64,000 nucleotides of DNA from Diacronema lutheri (taxonomy: Eukaryota > Haptophyta > Pavlovophyceae > Pavlovales > Pavlovaceae): positions 1,240,001-1,304,000 of the forward strand of contig JAGTXO010000006.1 of NCBI GenBank assembly GCA_019448385.1, written 5' to 3'. Below the pieces are notes generated by a model. It was not told where the DNA came from. It made no database searches and saw only the letters and a program-made list of their open reading frames with translations. A program made the position numbers and the translations under genes. This document shows positions 9,965 to 19,701 of this stretch, one piece after another (position 1 is the stretch's first letter; the number at the start of each line of letters is the position of its first letter).

Positions 9965-11558
9965 ATGGAAGAAGACCCGCTCGCGGCGCTGCTCCAGAAG
10001 GTGAAAGGCGGGCCCGTGGTCGAGCCGGAGGCCGAGGCGCCGCCACCGCCCTCCGACAAGCACGCGCTTAGCTTGCAGCTCCTGACCGAGGGCTACGTGC
10101 AGTCCTTTGTCGATTTCTTCTACCTGACGCACAAGCCGGAGGCGAGCGCGCAGGCGATCGAGGATGACCTCGGGGAGGAGCGCTTCGTGCTGCCCGTGGA
10201 ACAGCTCGAGTTTGTGAGGACCAGCCTGTGCGACGCGGAGGCGGCGCGACGCCAGAGCCAGACAAAGGAGGTCTTCTCCTCATACCACGCGCTCGCCTCG
10301 CTCTTTGCGACGATGGAGGACTACAAGACGTCCATCTATTTCCGCGAAAAGTGTCTTGAGATCTCAAAGCTCGTCGCGGACACGGAGGGCGAGCTCATCG
10401 CAAGCCGCGAGCTGGGCATGGCGCACGACAAGCTCGACAACAAGTCCGAGTCGATCCGCTTTTTCGAAAAAGCGCACTTGCTCGCGCAGAGCAACGCGGA
10501 GCACTTGGCCCAGTCCAACCGCGACCTTGTCCACGTGCGGCCGCGCTCGCGCGCGGCGCAGCCGCTCCCCCCCATCCCCCCCCCCCCCCCCCCCTCCCCC
10601 ACCTCCCCCTCCCCCCCTTCGAGCTCGTGCCTTAAGCGTCCGCGCCCTCGCGCAGATCGTCTGCATCCCTCACGCCGCGCGTGTGCTCCCGCTCGTCCCG
10701 CCCGCGCCCGCGCCCGCGCCGGCCGGCGCCGCGCTCAAGCCTCACAGTCCTACCAGTCGTATGCCAAGCAGTGCGAGGCGAACGACGACCTGCAGCTCGC
10801 GCTCGACTACCATCAGCGTTGCTTGCAGGGCGCACAGGAGTCGGGCGACAATGCGCTGATTGGCGGCGCGCATTATCACCTCGGCCAATGCCTCGAATCA
10901 CTCAAGGAGCCAGCGCAAGCGGTCGAGCACTACCAGACCTACCTCGACCTCTGCAAGCATGGCGGCGACAACGACGGGCAGGGCGCGGCCGCGTTTGCGC
11001 TCGCGAGCGCGTACCAGCAGATTGGCGATACGGCGAGCGCGGTCACGCACCTCGAGGCCTTCATCGACCTCGCGCAGGGCACCGGACAGGTCCGGTCGCA
11101 GGCGGAAGCGTGCAACAGCCTCGGTGTCATCCACAGCAAGCACGGCGACGCGCGCTCGGCGTTGCACTACTTTGAGCGCTTCTTCGAGCTCGCGCGCTCG
11201 CTCGGCGACCCAGCCCTCGTCGACAAGGTGCGCGCCGAGCCGCGCAGCCCAGGCGTGGCGCCCGAGCCCAGGCGTGGCGCCCGAGCCCAGGCGTGGCGCC
11301 CGAGCCCAGGCGTGGCGCCCGAGCCCAGGCAGCTGCGCCGGACGACGGGCTGCGCGCACGGGAGCAGCGCGCCCCGCGTATGCGTTGACCGCTCGCCCTG
11401 TGACGCGCGGCGCGCAGGCGCGCGTCAACCTTGGGATCGCACGCGGGAACCTCGTGATGGGCGCGTACGTGCAGGTCGTGACGAGCGACCTGAACACGCT
11501 GCTCGCCTGGAAGAACAGGCGGGTGCCTTTCGCAGAGGTCGCGCCGCGGAAACAGTGA
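9965..11558 (+). CDS. TPR protein, TTC29-like (axonemal)
   Basis: Three exons, 9965-10534, 10748-11227 and 11418-11558, join in phase 0 to give 396 residues. A short acidic leader is followed by a helical region (FVDFFYLTHKPEASAQAIE) and successive TPR helix pairs, for example YHALASLFATMEDYKTSIYF, YHLGQCLESLKEPAQAVEHY and NSLGVIHSKHGDARSALHYF. The end (ARVNLGIARGN, LLAWKNRR) resembles the C-terminus of TTC29, a ciliary protein required for sperm flagella. The assignment is from memory of the family pattern. Intron 1 holds a C tract and intron 2 a 19-bp minisatellite. Just before the ATG is an AAAAG...CAAAAGCCG element. Confidence 0.68.
10572..10601 (+). repeat. C homopolymer tracts in TTC29-like intron 1
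   Basis: Almost unbroken cytosines within the intron 10535-10747, interrupted by a few A/T. The tract is upstream of the acceptor and may act as an extended polypyrimidine tract. Confidence 0.8.
11246..11332 (+). repeat. 19-bp minisatellite, about 4 copies, in TTC29-like intron 2
   Basis: The unit CCCAGGCGTGGCGCCCGAG repeats about four times inside the 190-base intron 11228-11417. It is not a multiple of three, so it could not be translated without shifting frame. Confidence 0.85.
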
Positions 11559-11680
11559 GGCCCATGCGCGTGAGCATTTGTTCCTGCGTCAGACCCCCAA
11601 AAGTACATATACGCGGCTTTCCAATTCGGCCTGCCTTACTGCATGCGCGCCCGGCGGCCGAACCGCGCGTGCAAGCGCCC

Positions 11681-11704
11681 CCCCCCCCCCCCCCCCCCCC
11701 CCCC
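11681..11704 (+). repeat. C homopolymer between convergent genes
   Basis: About 24 consecutive cytosines in the 177-base convergent gap between the TTC29-like stop and the CAF1 stop. Confidence 0.85.
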
Positions 11705-11735
11705 GGCTGCGTCCGCGGTCGCCAGCACAGGCCGA

Positions 11736-12138
11736 TCAGATCGCGGCAGCTTCCAACTCTGGCTGTGGCAACCGCGTGAGCGAGCGCTGGCTCGGGATGC
11801 CACCGTGCGACGCCGAGGCGCCATTGTTGTGCCCGCCGCCGAGCGCATGGCCGCTGAGCGAGCCGGGATGCGGGCTGCCGCCAAATGATTGGAAACCGCC
11901 GCCTGCGCCTCCGCCCGCGTTCCCGCCCACGCCCGAGCCCAGACCCCAGAGCACGTTCAAGTACTGCTCGTCGTCAAGGAAATCGTCAAAGAAGACGGCG
12001 CGTAGCTTGTAGAAGGTCGCCTGCGTGAGCAAGCTGTCGCTTCCCGCCTGATGCTCCGGACCAATGCGCGGCACCTGCGCGGCGGCGGGCGGGCGGCGGG
12101 CGGGTGCGGTGGCGGTGGGCGGTGGGCGGTGGTGGCGG

Positions 12139-12172
<34 letters not shown>

Positions 12173-13399
12173 AGCGGTGGCGGCGGCGTGAGTCTCCCGC
12201 CGCGCGCGCGAAGCCGGATTCTCGACCAAACAGCGCCCCCCCCCCCCCCCCCCCCCCCCCCAATCCCCCCCCCCCCCCACAACCCCCCCATCCCCCCCCC
12301 CCCCCCCCCCCCCCTTTTCTCCAAGCGCGTAAATCCGTTTCGGCGCATGGGCAGAGGGGGGAGGGGGGGGGGGGGGGGGTAAGGTCAATCATGGGGCATT
12401 GAGTGGGTCGCGCGCGCACCTCGAGCAGCTCGGCGAGCCTGTTGAGGCCGCCTTTGAGGTTGTCGCAGTTCGATGCGATGTACTTGATGTCGTAGATGGC
12501 TGGGAAGTATGTGCGCAGAAGCTCAAAAAAATCCGTCTCGCTCTGTGGGAGGGGCTTGCACGTGAGGACTTTGAGGAGATAGCCAAAGTCGTAGCCGGAG
12601 TGGAAGGAGATCCAGCGCACGTCGTCGTTGAGCACGACGCCCGACATCATCAGCAGCTCCGCAAAGTAGAGCGGCGAGATCCCGTCCTCCTCGTGCTTTT
12701 GAAAGTCGATACCGGCCTGGGTGAGCAAGTCGATGGAGTCCTGCGCGTATAGGTCGTCCTTGAGCGAGAACTTGAAGTTGAACTGCCAAGTGGAGCAGCC
12801 GGGCGGCAGGACGCCCTCCGAGTCCGAGAACGTGATCCCCAGCTGGATCAGGTTGAGCAAGTCCACGTTGCACCGGATGTTTTGGTAGTTTGACTCCGTA
12901 CGCGAGCGGAAGGTGCCGATCGGCCGCGCGACGCAGCCGGGGAACTCGGTGTCCTGCGCGCGTGAGGCGGGTGGCGAGGGCTTGTGAGCGCGCACGCACG
13001 GCAACGGCGGACCGCGTCGCCGCCGCGCCGCCTCGTGCGGCCGCGGCCGGCGTGCGGCCGCGGCAGGCGAGCGACGACGCGCGCGCGCGCACGCGTGCGC
13101 TGTCAAGGCGCGCTGTGGTTGGCGCACGCGCGGCGTACCATCGCGAGGCACGGGTAGCGGTGGACGATCTCGCGGATGTAGGCCATCTCCGCGTCCACTG
13201 GTGCGCGGTGCAGCGCGGCGCAGGGCCGCACGGGCCTCAGCTGGGCGGGCGGCTGCGGGTAGCTGGGCGGAACGGCCGCCGTTTGCCCGCGCGTCACGGC
13301 GAGGCGCGCGGCCGACGCGCGCGCGCGCGGCGTACGGTTGTCCGCCCAGATCTCCCGGATGAGCACGCGCTGCGAAGATTCATCCTCCTCCGCGTTCAT
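11736..13399 (-). CDS. CCR4-NOT deadenylase subunit CAF1 (CNOT7/POP2)
   Basis: Four exons, 13399-13336, 13197-13139, 12953-12420 and 12074-11736, join in phase to give 331 residues. The enzyme shortens mRNA poly(A) tails as an RNase D-type 3' exonuclease. The DEDD-h residues are present: DTEFPG at 42-47, the Asp in [13 protein letters not shown], the Asp in [11 protein letters not shown], and [11 protein letters not shown] with the active-site His and Asp. The joined N-terminus ([28 protein letters not shown]) matches the family well and confirms exons 1 and 2. The C-terminus adds a Gly-rich tail after LNVLWGLG. The third intron carries long C and G tracts and a (GGTGTC)5 run. The start codon is 81 bases from that of the divergent GT61 gene. 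Confidence 0.93.
12135..12380 (+). repeat. Hexamer run plus long C and G tracts in CAF1 intron 3
   Basis: Near 12138-12170 GGTGTC repeats about five times. From 12237 to 12314 the plus strand is nearly all C, and from 12361 to 12379 nearly all G. Transcribed from the minus strand, the CAF1 intron therefore carries a C run followed by a much longer G run, which could fold or form G-quadruplexes. Confidence 0.85.
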
Positions 13400-13480
13400 G
13401 CCCGAGGCGGCGCCTCGCGCCGCGGGGGCGTGTGCTTGTCAGCGGTCGACGCTTGGCCTCACACAGAGCCGGCGCGCACG

Positions 13481-15262
13481 ATGGCGCGCACAGCGAGCTG
13501 GACGCCGCTCCGGCATGACGAGGACGACGACGGCTTTGACGACGAGCCGGATGCGCAGCGCGCAAGGTGGGGCCGCGGGCAGCTGCTGGCATTGGGGCTG
13601 ACCGCGCTCGTCCTTGCCGGCGCGCTCGCCGCCGTCACGCAGCCGCGTGCGGCGTGGCCGCGCGCGGGCGGCGGCGCGCACGGCGCGCCCGACGCGGGCG
13701 CGGCGGACGGCGGCGAGGAGGACCCGCCGCCGGCGACGCCGGCCGACGTTGACGAGCCAGTGCGCATCACTTCGTGGATGCGCCAGGGCATCCGCTTCGC
13801 GCCCGCCGGCATTGACCTCGCCAGCCGCGAGTGCATGCCATTTGTGATGGACCCGAACCGAACAGTGCGCGAGCGCATCGAGCAGCAGCCGCTCACGGCG
13901 GCGGCGGCGCGCGCGCTGCGCACCATCGAGCCGCACGACGAATTCTCGTGGTGCACTATCTCGTCGTGTGCGCCGCACACCGACCCGATCCGTGTCTTCC
14001 ACCTGCAGGACGTGTGCATGCACAACGACACGCTCTACGTTCTCTCCGACCGCAACGCCCCGCCCGTCGTGCTCGTCGACGATTGGTGGGGCTCGCCGAG
14101 GCGGCCGCGCCGGTACAGCCGCTTCTTGCAGGAGGTACACGGCGAGGCCTCTGTGCCGGGCACGCCCGTCTGGCTCGGCGGCTCGTGGACGGTCGTAACG
14201 CCCAAGTTTCGGTTTGGGCACGCCAACATCTTCCACGCGATCCTCGAGGAGATCGGCTGGCTCGGCCGGACGACCAAGTGCGGCGCAATCGCGACGGGTG
14301 TGGATCACAACATCCTGCTCACCCAACGGCGCCACCTGCTCGGCCGCTCGTCCACCGGCCGCCTCTGGGAGATCGCAGCGAACGGCGGCCACACTTACTA
14401 TTTGCCGATGGACGCGTCCACGGCTTTCTGCTTCCGCAGGCTGCACTTCGAGTCAAACACACCGCTCGCGCCCGCCGACCCGAGCGGCGCGGCGTGTGCC
14501 CACGTCGGCGCGCTCCACACGCGCCCACCGGTCTGGCCGCGCTGGCCGGCGGGCGAAGCTTCGTTTGGCGGCTTCGACCAAATCGTGCACGCGGCGCGCG
14601 CGCGCGTCGGTCTCGACGCGGACAACGGGCCGGTCGCAGCCAAGTGGCGCACGCCGCGCGTGACGATCGTGCACCGCCTGAAGAACCGCCGGCTGCTCAA
14701 CATTGAGTACGTCGCGTGGGTGCTGCGCGACACGGGCTTCGACGTGACTGTCGTCTCGCTCGAGTGTATGCCACTCGAGGCACAGCTCGCAGTCGTTTCG
14801 AATTCGTCAACGCTGCTCGGCGTGCACGGCGCGGGACTGACGCTCGGCCACGCGCTGCCGCCCGATGCGCTCGTCATCGAGCTGCGCTCGGCGCCGTGCA
14901 CCGAGGAGGCACGCGGCATCCCCTACCAGATGCGCCCGCGCAACGCAATCATTCCGGCGCCCGCCGTCGCCGTGATGCCAAATGCGTCGTGCCCGCCGCC
15001 ATGGAAGTACAACCGGCGCGACTACGACGTGGTCGTCGACATCGCCGCCGTCCTGCGTACCATCTTCGACAAGGACCCGGTCGCGAGCGCTAGGCAAAGC
15101 AGGTGGCACCGCCCACGATGGATGACGCACCCGACGCCGCAGGCGCGCCCGAGGCGTGCGCTCAGGGCGGGAAGGGAAAGCGCTGGGGGCGGCGTGCCAC
15201 GGCTTCTCGTCCCGCGCGTCGTGCGCGGCCGCAGCGGCAGCCGCACAGCCGCCGCAGTGTAG
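13481..15262 (+). CDS. GT61 (DUF563) glycosyltransferase, type II membrane protein
   Basis: About 593 residues, single exon. A short acidic cytosolic tail is followed by one membrane anchor (LLALGLTALVLAGALAAV), a Pro/Ala-rich stem and a lumenal catalytic domain. Family marks are FGHANIFHAILEEIGWL, VTIVHRLKNRRLLN and the C-terminal SNSSTLLGVHGAGLTLGHAL with LVIELRS. GT61 enzymes include plant xylosyl/arabinosyl transferases and EGF-domain O-GlcNAc transferase, acting in the Golgi or ER; the sugar cannot be deduced. The last 70 or so residues after KDPVASAR are Arg/Pro-rich and may be read past a missed splice. A frame-broken paralogue lies at 45423. Confidence 0.85.
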   Translation: MARTASWTPLRHDEDDDGFDDEPDAQRARWGRGQLLALGLTALVLAGALAAVTQPRAAWPRAGGGAHGAPDAGAADGGEEDPPPATPADVDEPVRITSWMRQGIRFAPAGIDLASRECMPFVMDPNRTVRERIEQQPLTAAAARALRTIEPHDEFSWCTISSCAPHTDPIRVFHLQDVCMHNDTLYVLSDRNAPPVVLVDDWWGSPRRPRRYSRFLQEVHGEASVPGTPVWLGGSWTVVTPKFRFGHANIFHAILEEIGWLGRTTKCGAIATGVDHNILLTQRRHLLGRSSTGRLWEIAANGGHTYYLPMDASTAFCFRRLHFESNTPLAPADPSGAACAHVGALHTRPPVWPRWPAGEASFGGFDQIVHAARARVGLDADNGPVAAKWRTPRVTIVHRLKNRRLLNIEYVAWVLRDTGFDVTVVSLECMPLEAQLAVVSNSSTLLGVHGAGLTLGHALPPDALVIELRSAPCTEEARGIPYQMRPRNAIIPAPAVAVMPNASCPPPWKYNRRDYDVVVDIAAVLRTIFDKDPVASARQSRWHRPRWMTHPTPQARPRRALRAGRESAGGGVPRLLVPRVVRGRSGSRTAAAV

Positions 15263-15386
15263 TCCAGCGCCGCACCGAACACAGGCACGGCAGCGCGCTG
15301 TGCTGGCCGGGCGGGGCGAACACACTGAACCACTCGTTGCAACTCGCACACTGGCCCACAGTTTGGCGATTGGCGGAAATGGCGCC

Positions 15387-16526
15387 TCACCCGCGGGAAC
15401 TTGCGTGGCGTGCGAGCGACCTGGGGCTCACCGGGCACTTGTCGCCGCTGCGCGCGCCGAGGATCGCTACGCCCGCAAAAGCAAACATGCCTGCGCCGAC
15501 CGCGAGCTTGCGCATGGTTGGAACGTGGTCGGAGGTGGCCGAGGCGGTGCCCGCGCTGGCGAGCGCGGCGAGCCGATTCCGGAAGAAGCCACCACCGCGT
15601 GCGCGCACTGGCGGTGCCGAGCCCAACGATGGCTGCCGAGCCTCGACGTGCACGAGCGATGCGTCGGTCGCGGCCGCGCTCGGCTCGCGCGCGCGCGCGT
15701 CCTGGCCAGCGACGTGGACGGCCTCGCCATCGCCTGCGACGCGCTCGCGCGCGTCGTTGTGCCGCTCGCTCACGATCGCCGCGCGCTTGCCGTGCACTGC
15801 GCGGATCGCGCCGACCGTGCCACAGAGCACGTGGCCATCGTAGTTTGTGATCAGCCGTGCGTGCCCGTCCATCACCTGCACGACGTCGGACGCGGCGCGC
15901 TGGACGGACCAGCCGCCGGCGTCAAGCGTGCTCTCGAGCACCTCGCAGTTGCTCAGCTCCATCTCCACGCCCACCAGGTGCGCGAACACGCCGTGGTGCG
16001 CGACGAGCGCGATCGACTTCTCGGAGCGCGCGAGCAGCCACGCGCCCAGCCGCTCGAGCCGCGCGCGCAGCGCGTCGCATCCGGCGGCGTGGCGCTCGCG
16101 CGTGCGCGAGTCGTAAGGCGAGGCCTTGACGTACCAGCCATCCGCGCACATGCTAAGGTCGAACTCGCCAAACTCACGCCCGAGCACGTCGGCGTCCGAG
16201 CCCGTGTCGGACGGATGCGTGCCCGTCTCTTGCGCGTCCGGGTGCGCGACGAAAAGGGGGCGCGTGTGCTGGCTGGCGAAGGCGATGCGCGCGGTCTCGA
16301 GCGTGCGGCGCATCGGGCTCGCGACGACGAGCTCAACCGTGCGCCCGTGCAGCACCGGCGCCGACGCGAGCAGCCCGGCCGCCTGCGCGCGCCCCTGCTC
16401 CGTCAGCGGCGGGTCGCGGATCGTGAGGTCGCCCGAGACGTTGTGCTCGGCCTGGCCGTGGCGGATGAGGTAGACCACCTTGTGCGCAGGCTGCGGCGTA
16501 CGCCGCTTGCACGGGCCGCCGCCCAT
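15387..16526 (-). CDS. Histidine phosphatase (phosphoglycerate-mutase-like), tail-anchored
   Basis: 379 residues. The catalytic RHG motif is in VVYLIRHGQAEHN (R22-H23-G24). ASPMRRTLETARIAF supplies the second Arg and LVAHHGVFAHLVG the second His, all expected in the PGAM-like branch of histidine phosphatases. The segment after the second His, VEMELSNCEVLE, resembles fungal and plant PMU-type members. Near the C-terminus a 20-residue hydrophobic stretch (KLAVGAGMFAFAGVAILGAR) suggests tail anchoring in an organelle or ER membrane, which is unusual for the family. Substrate unknown. Its ATG is 73 bases from that of the divergent LRR gene. Confidence 0.85.
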   Translation of the reverse strand: MGGGPCKRRTPQPAHKVVYLIRHGQAEHNVSGDLTIRDPPLTEQGRAQAAGLLASAPVLHGRTVELVVASPMRRTLETARIAFASQHTRPLFVAHPDAQETGTHPSDTGSDADVLGREFGEFDLSMCADGWYVKASPYDSRTRERHAAGCDALRARLERLGAWLLARSEKSIALVAHHGVFAHLVGVEMELSNCEVLESTLDAGGWSVQRAASDVVQVMDGHARLITNYDGHVLCGTVGAIRAVHGKRAAIVSERHNDARERVAGDGEAVHVAGQDARAREPSAAATDASLVHVEARQPSLGSAPPVRARGGGFFRNRLAALASAGTASATSDHVPTMRKLAVGAGMFAFAGVAILGARSGDKCPVSPRSLARHASSRG

Positions 16527-16599
16527 GGCTCCCCCACGGCAACCGGGTAGAGCGTTGTGGTCACGCCGCCGCGGTTTCCGCTGTTACAGGTTTGGAGGA

Positions 16600-18531
16600 A
16601 TGGTGAGCGATTCTCCGCCGAGCACGGTGACGTACCGAGCGGCGTGCGCGAGGCTTGGCGTCGAACCTGAGCACACGATGACGCGCGCACTCATCGACGG
16701 CGCGGCTCATCTTTCGACGCGCGACGCAGATCTGTCGGCTCATGTGATGCGGACGCCCGAGCGCGCGCTCTTCGCGCTGTGCGAGGGCGTGCGCGCAAGC
16801 ATCGCGCTCGCGTCGCTCGAGCTGTACGGCCTGTACACGCCGGGCGGTGGCACGCTCTGGAGCGGAAGCACGCTCGCTGAACTCACCCGCGCACTCAACC
16901 ACGCGCCTAACGTGACGGCGCTTTCGCTCGCATCGTCGCGGCTGAGCGACGCTCTCGCCGAGCCGCTCGGCGCGCTTACCGCCGGCGCGCGGCATCTGCG
17001 CGAGCTCAACCTCTCCGCCAACGACGGCCTCGGCTCAGCATTTGCGCAATCGCTCGAGCGCGCGCTCGCAAACGCCGCGTGCCGGCTGCGCAAGCTCGAC
17101 GTGTCCAATCTGCCCGCGCTCGCGCCGCGCGCGGCGTGGGCGCCCGGGCTCGGTCGGCTGATCGCAGCCAACGCACCCGCCGGCTCGCTCACGTCGCTCC
17201 GCGCCTCGGTCCACCCGGCGAACGTGGCCGACGTGCTGCGTGGCGTTGCGCATAACCCACGGCTGACGGCCATTGCGCTCACGCACGCGCGGCTGCCGCT
17301 CGGCGTGCTGCTCAACGAGATCGCTCGCCCCCTCTCGCGCGGCGGGCCGTGCGCGCACATCCGCGAGCTCGACCTCACGCACGCGTACGTGGGCGACGCC
17401 GGCGCTTCGCTCCTCGCGTCCACACTGCTCCGTGGCGCGGGCGCATCGGCGCGCGGCAGCACGGGCGGTGCGCACGCCACCTATAGGCAGCGACAGTGCT
17501 CTCAGCAAGAGGCGACATCGCCCACCGCTGCGCGCTCGCCGGGACGCGGCGTGGCGGCGGGCGGCGCGAGTCAAGTCGGCGGGCCGCGCGATGCGGGCTT
17601 GACGGCGTCATACGTGGCGGCAGTTGGCGGCGCGGCCGCGGCCGCCACCGAGCCGGACGCGCCGCACGGCCTGCAACGGCTCGTGCTCGCACACTGCGCG
17701 ATCTACGCGCAGGGTGGCATTGCGCTCGTCGACGCGCTCGCGACCAACCGTTCTCTCAGTGAGCTCGACCTGACCGCCAACCCGCTCGGCGATCAGTTCG
17801 CGCGCGCGCTTGCCACACTCCTCGCCGACGCGCCCAGGGCGGAGCCGCTGCGCGTGGTCGCGCTCACGCGCACGTTCGTCTCCGATGCGGGCGTCGAGCA
17901 GCTTGCCGACGCAGTGCGCACGAACACGCGCGTGACCAGCCTCGGAAGCCTCGTCGAGCTGCCCGCGCTCATCGCCAAGCGCCGGCAGTGCGAGCAGCAG
18001 CTGGCGGAGAACATGCGCCTCGCGCGGCGTGCGAGCGCGCCCGACCCTGTGGGCGAGGCGATGGTGCTGCTGCCGGCGCACGAGGCGGATCTGCGCATGC
18101 AGGTCCTCGCGCTGCGCACGGAGCTGCGCCAGGCCGAGCTTGCGCGCAGCGGTGGCGCGGACGCGCTGGAGCGCGAGCTCGAGGGAAGCGTTTTGGAGGC
18201 GGCGCGCGCAAACGCGCTGCTCGAGGCGACCGTCGCGCGCAATCGGCAGTTGCGTGAGCGGTGCACGGCCCTCGAGCTGCAGCTGGAGCGCGCGCGCACG
18301 CATGAGGCCGGGCCAAAGCGCGGCGCGCGCGAGCGGCAGCTCCCTCGCGGCGAGCAGCGCGTGCCAGCGCTGCCTGTCGGCAAGGTGAGGGCGCTCGCCG
18401 ACACGCCACAGTCGTCTGGTCGAGGGGCGGAGCGGCAGCAGGGGCAGGCGGCGGGCGCGCGTACGCACGACGATGGCGGCGCGATGGCGCCGGAGAGTCC
18501 TATGGCGCGCCGGCTATACGTTGCGGCGTGA
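16600..18531 (+). CDS. Leucine-rich-repeat protein with C-terminal coiled coil (LRRC45-like)
   Basis: About 643 residues, one exon. From about residue 70 to 465 runs a ribonuclease-inhibitor-type LRR series (NVTALSLASSRLSDALAEPL, LRELNLSANDGLGSAF, LSELDLTANPLGDQFARAL). An Ala/Gly/Ser-rich insertion (about 290-350) breaks the series. A charged coiled coil follows (IAKRRQCEQQLAENMRLARR; ARANALLEATVARNRQLRER). The order of LRR then coiled coil, and the opening YRAACARLGVEP, recall LRRC45, a centrosomal linker and ciliary protein. That match is tentative. The ATG 16600 was chosen because the frame upstream overlaps the divergent phosphatase gene. Confidence 0.7.
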   Translation: MVSDSPPSTVTYRAACARLGVEPEHTMTRALIDGAAHLSTRDADLSAHVMRTPERALFALCEGVRASIALASLELYGLYTPGGGTLWSGSTLAELTRALNHAPNVTALSLASSRLSDALAEPLGALTAGARHLRELNLSANDGLGSAFAQSLERALANAACRLRKLDVSNLPALAPRAAWAPGLGRLIAANAPAGSLTSLRASVHPANVADVLRGVAHNPRLTAIALTHARLPLGVLLNEIARPLSRGGPCAHIRELDLTHAYVGDAGASLLASTLLRGAGASARGSTGGAHATYRQRQCSQQEATSPTAARSPGRGVAAGGASQVGGPRDAGLTASYVAAVGGAAAAATEPDAPHGLQRLVLAHCAIYAQGGIALVDALATNRSLSELDLTANPLGDQFARALATLLADAPRAEPLRVVALTRTFVSDAGVEQLADAVRTNTRVTSLGSLVELPALIAKRRQCEQQLAENMRLARRASAPDPVGEAMVLLPAHEADLRMQVLALRTELRQAELARSGGADALERELEGSVLEAARANALLEATVARNRQLRERCTALELQLERARTHEAGPKRGARERQLPRGEQRVPALPVGKVRALADTPQSSGRGAERQQGQAAGARTHDDGGAMAPESPMARRLYVAA

Positions 18532-18660
18532 GCTTGCAGAACTGCCCTCGCATCCTCCGCGCCGGTCGTGCCTGAGTCCACTCCTGACCGCCGACCGGCC
18601 ACCACCTGATCCACCTCCATTCCCGCGGGAATTCGAGACGAAATACATTGGGCGTCCACC

Positions 18661-19377
18661 ATGCCGCACATGAAGGCGCTCGGCCTCGTCCTCCTCGCTT
18701 GCGCCGGGCCTGCGGGGGCGCTCAGCCGGCTGCCCGCGTCGCGCGTGCGTGTCCATAGCGCCGTAGGTCACGTGCGCGCGCGCGTCCTCGCCGCCGAGAG
18801 CGACGGCGGCGGGTTCCTCGGCGGCCTGATGAAGAAGGCAGGCGAGCTCTTTTCGCCGAAGGACGAGGCGAAGCAGAAGAAGGCCGAGCTGAGCAAGCGG
18901 CAGCGGGAGGTGGACACGTCGGTTGACAAGCTGCTCGAGGGCACGGGCCTCTTCGGCGCGCTCATGGCGCCGGCGCTCAAGACACTTGGCGGCGCGTTCT
19001 CGGAGGCGATGGCCGAGCAGAGCGAGGACGTGAGCATCGTGCTCGACGCGCTCGACCGTGCGCTGCAGCGCGACGCGCGCGTCTCGCAGTCGCTCGGGGG
19101 GAGCGTCGCGGCCGGCTCTCCGATGAGCCAATCCTTCAGCAGGATGAGCATTGACGGCGTGACCCAAAAGAGGGTCTTCCTCGTCGTCGCGATCTCGGGT
19201 GCGCGCGCGACGGGCTCAGCGCAGGTGCAGGCCGTCCTCGACGGCTCGGGCGCGATCACCAACTTTGACGTCGTCTTCAACGGCCCGCGGGTCGGGCAGA
19301 TCCGGCTGGCGACTGCCGGCGGGCAGGTCCAGTCGGACCCCGACGTGATTGATGTCGACGTGATCGACGTCAGCTGA
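18661..19377 (+). CDS. Unknown protein with bipartite plastid-type presequence
   Basis: 238 residues. The N-terminus is a hydrophobic signal peptide (MKALGLVLLACAGPAGALS) followed by a basic Arg/Ser/Val stretch, the pattern that targets proteins into complex plastids. The mature part has a charged helical region (DEAKQKKAELSKRQREVDTS), a Gly/Ala region and a beta-like C-terminal half (RVFLVVAISGARATGSAQVQ, ITNFDVVFNGPRVGQI). It ends in a short acidic repeat, DVIDVDVIDVS. No family recognised. A second ATG three codons after the first could also serve as start. It sits between the LRR and RCC1-BTB genes on the same strand. Confidence 0.7.
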   Translation: MPHMKALGLVLLACAGPAGALSRLPASRVRVHSAVGHVRARVLAAESDGGGFLGGLMKKAGELFSPKDEAKQKKAELSKRQREVDTSVDKLLEGTGLFGALMAPALKTLGGAFSEAMAEQSEDVSIVLDALDRALQRDARVSQSLGGSVAAGSPMSQSFSRMSIDGVTQKRVFLVVAISGARATGSAQVQAVLDGSGAITNFDVVFNGPRVGQIRLATAGGQVQSDPDVIDVDVIDVS

Positions 19378-19701
19378 TCGGCACGCCACGCATGCCACTC
19401 AATGCGCGACGCAGTCAGCGAAATGCGTTCTTTGATTTGTGCGTGCGTCACGCGCGGCGCTGGCCCGGACTTGGCACGGGGCATCTTTGGCTCTTCAAGA
19501 TGGCCAGCCCGCCCATTCGTCCTTGTCCTCAGACTTCGGCCACGTTGTATATCTGAAGGCAATTTCGTACTCGCCCATTTTTTTCGATATTTGCCGAGTA
19601 GGTGTTGAGGAGGCCCCCTCGTGAAGCAGTCACTTCATCGTGCGGGGAGGCGTTGATCAGGGCCTCGTGGGTTCGCCTGCGCCTGCGCGCGTCCCCCGAG
19701 T
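19378..19701 (+). promoter_or_regulatory. Upstream region of RCC1-BTB gene
   Basis: 324 bases, clearly AT-richer than their surroundings. Near 19577-19602 is a long T run followed by CGATATTTGCCGAG, sharing TTTGCCGAG with the upstream regions near 26200 and 29025. No gene seen. Confidence 0.45.

Noticed and set aside
12523-13092. Alternative minus-strand frame across CAF1
   Set aside because: Frame-shifted shadow. The four-exon CAF1 model with intact DEDD residues explains the locus.
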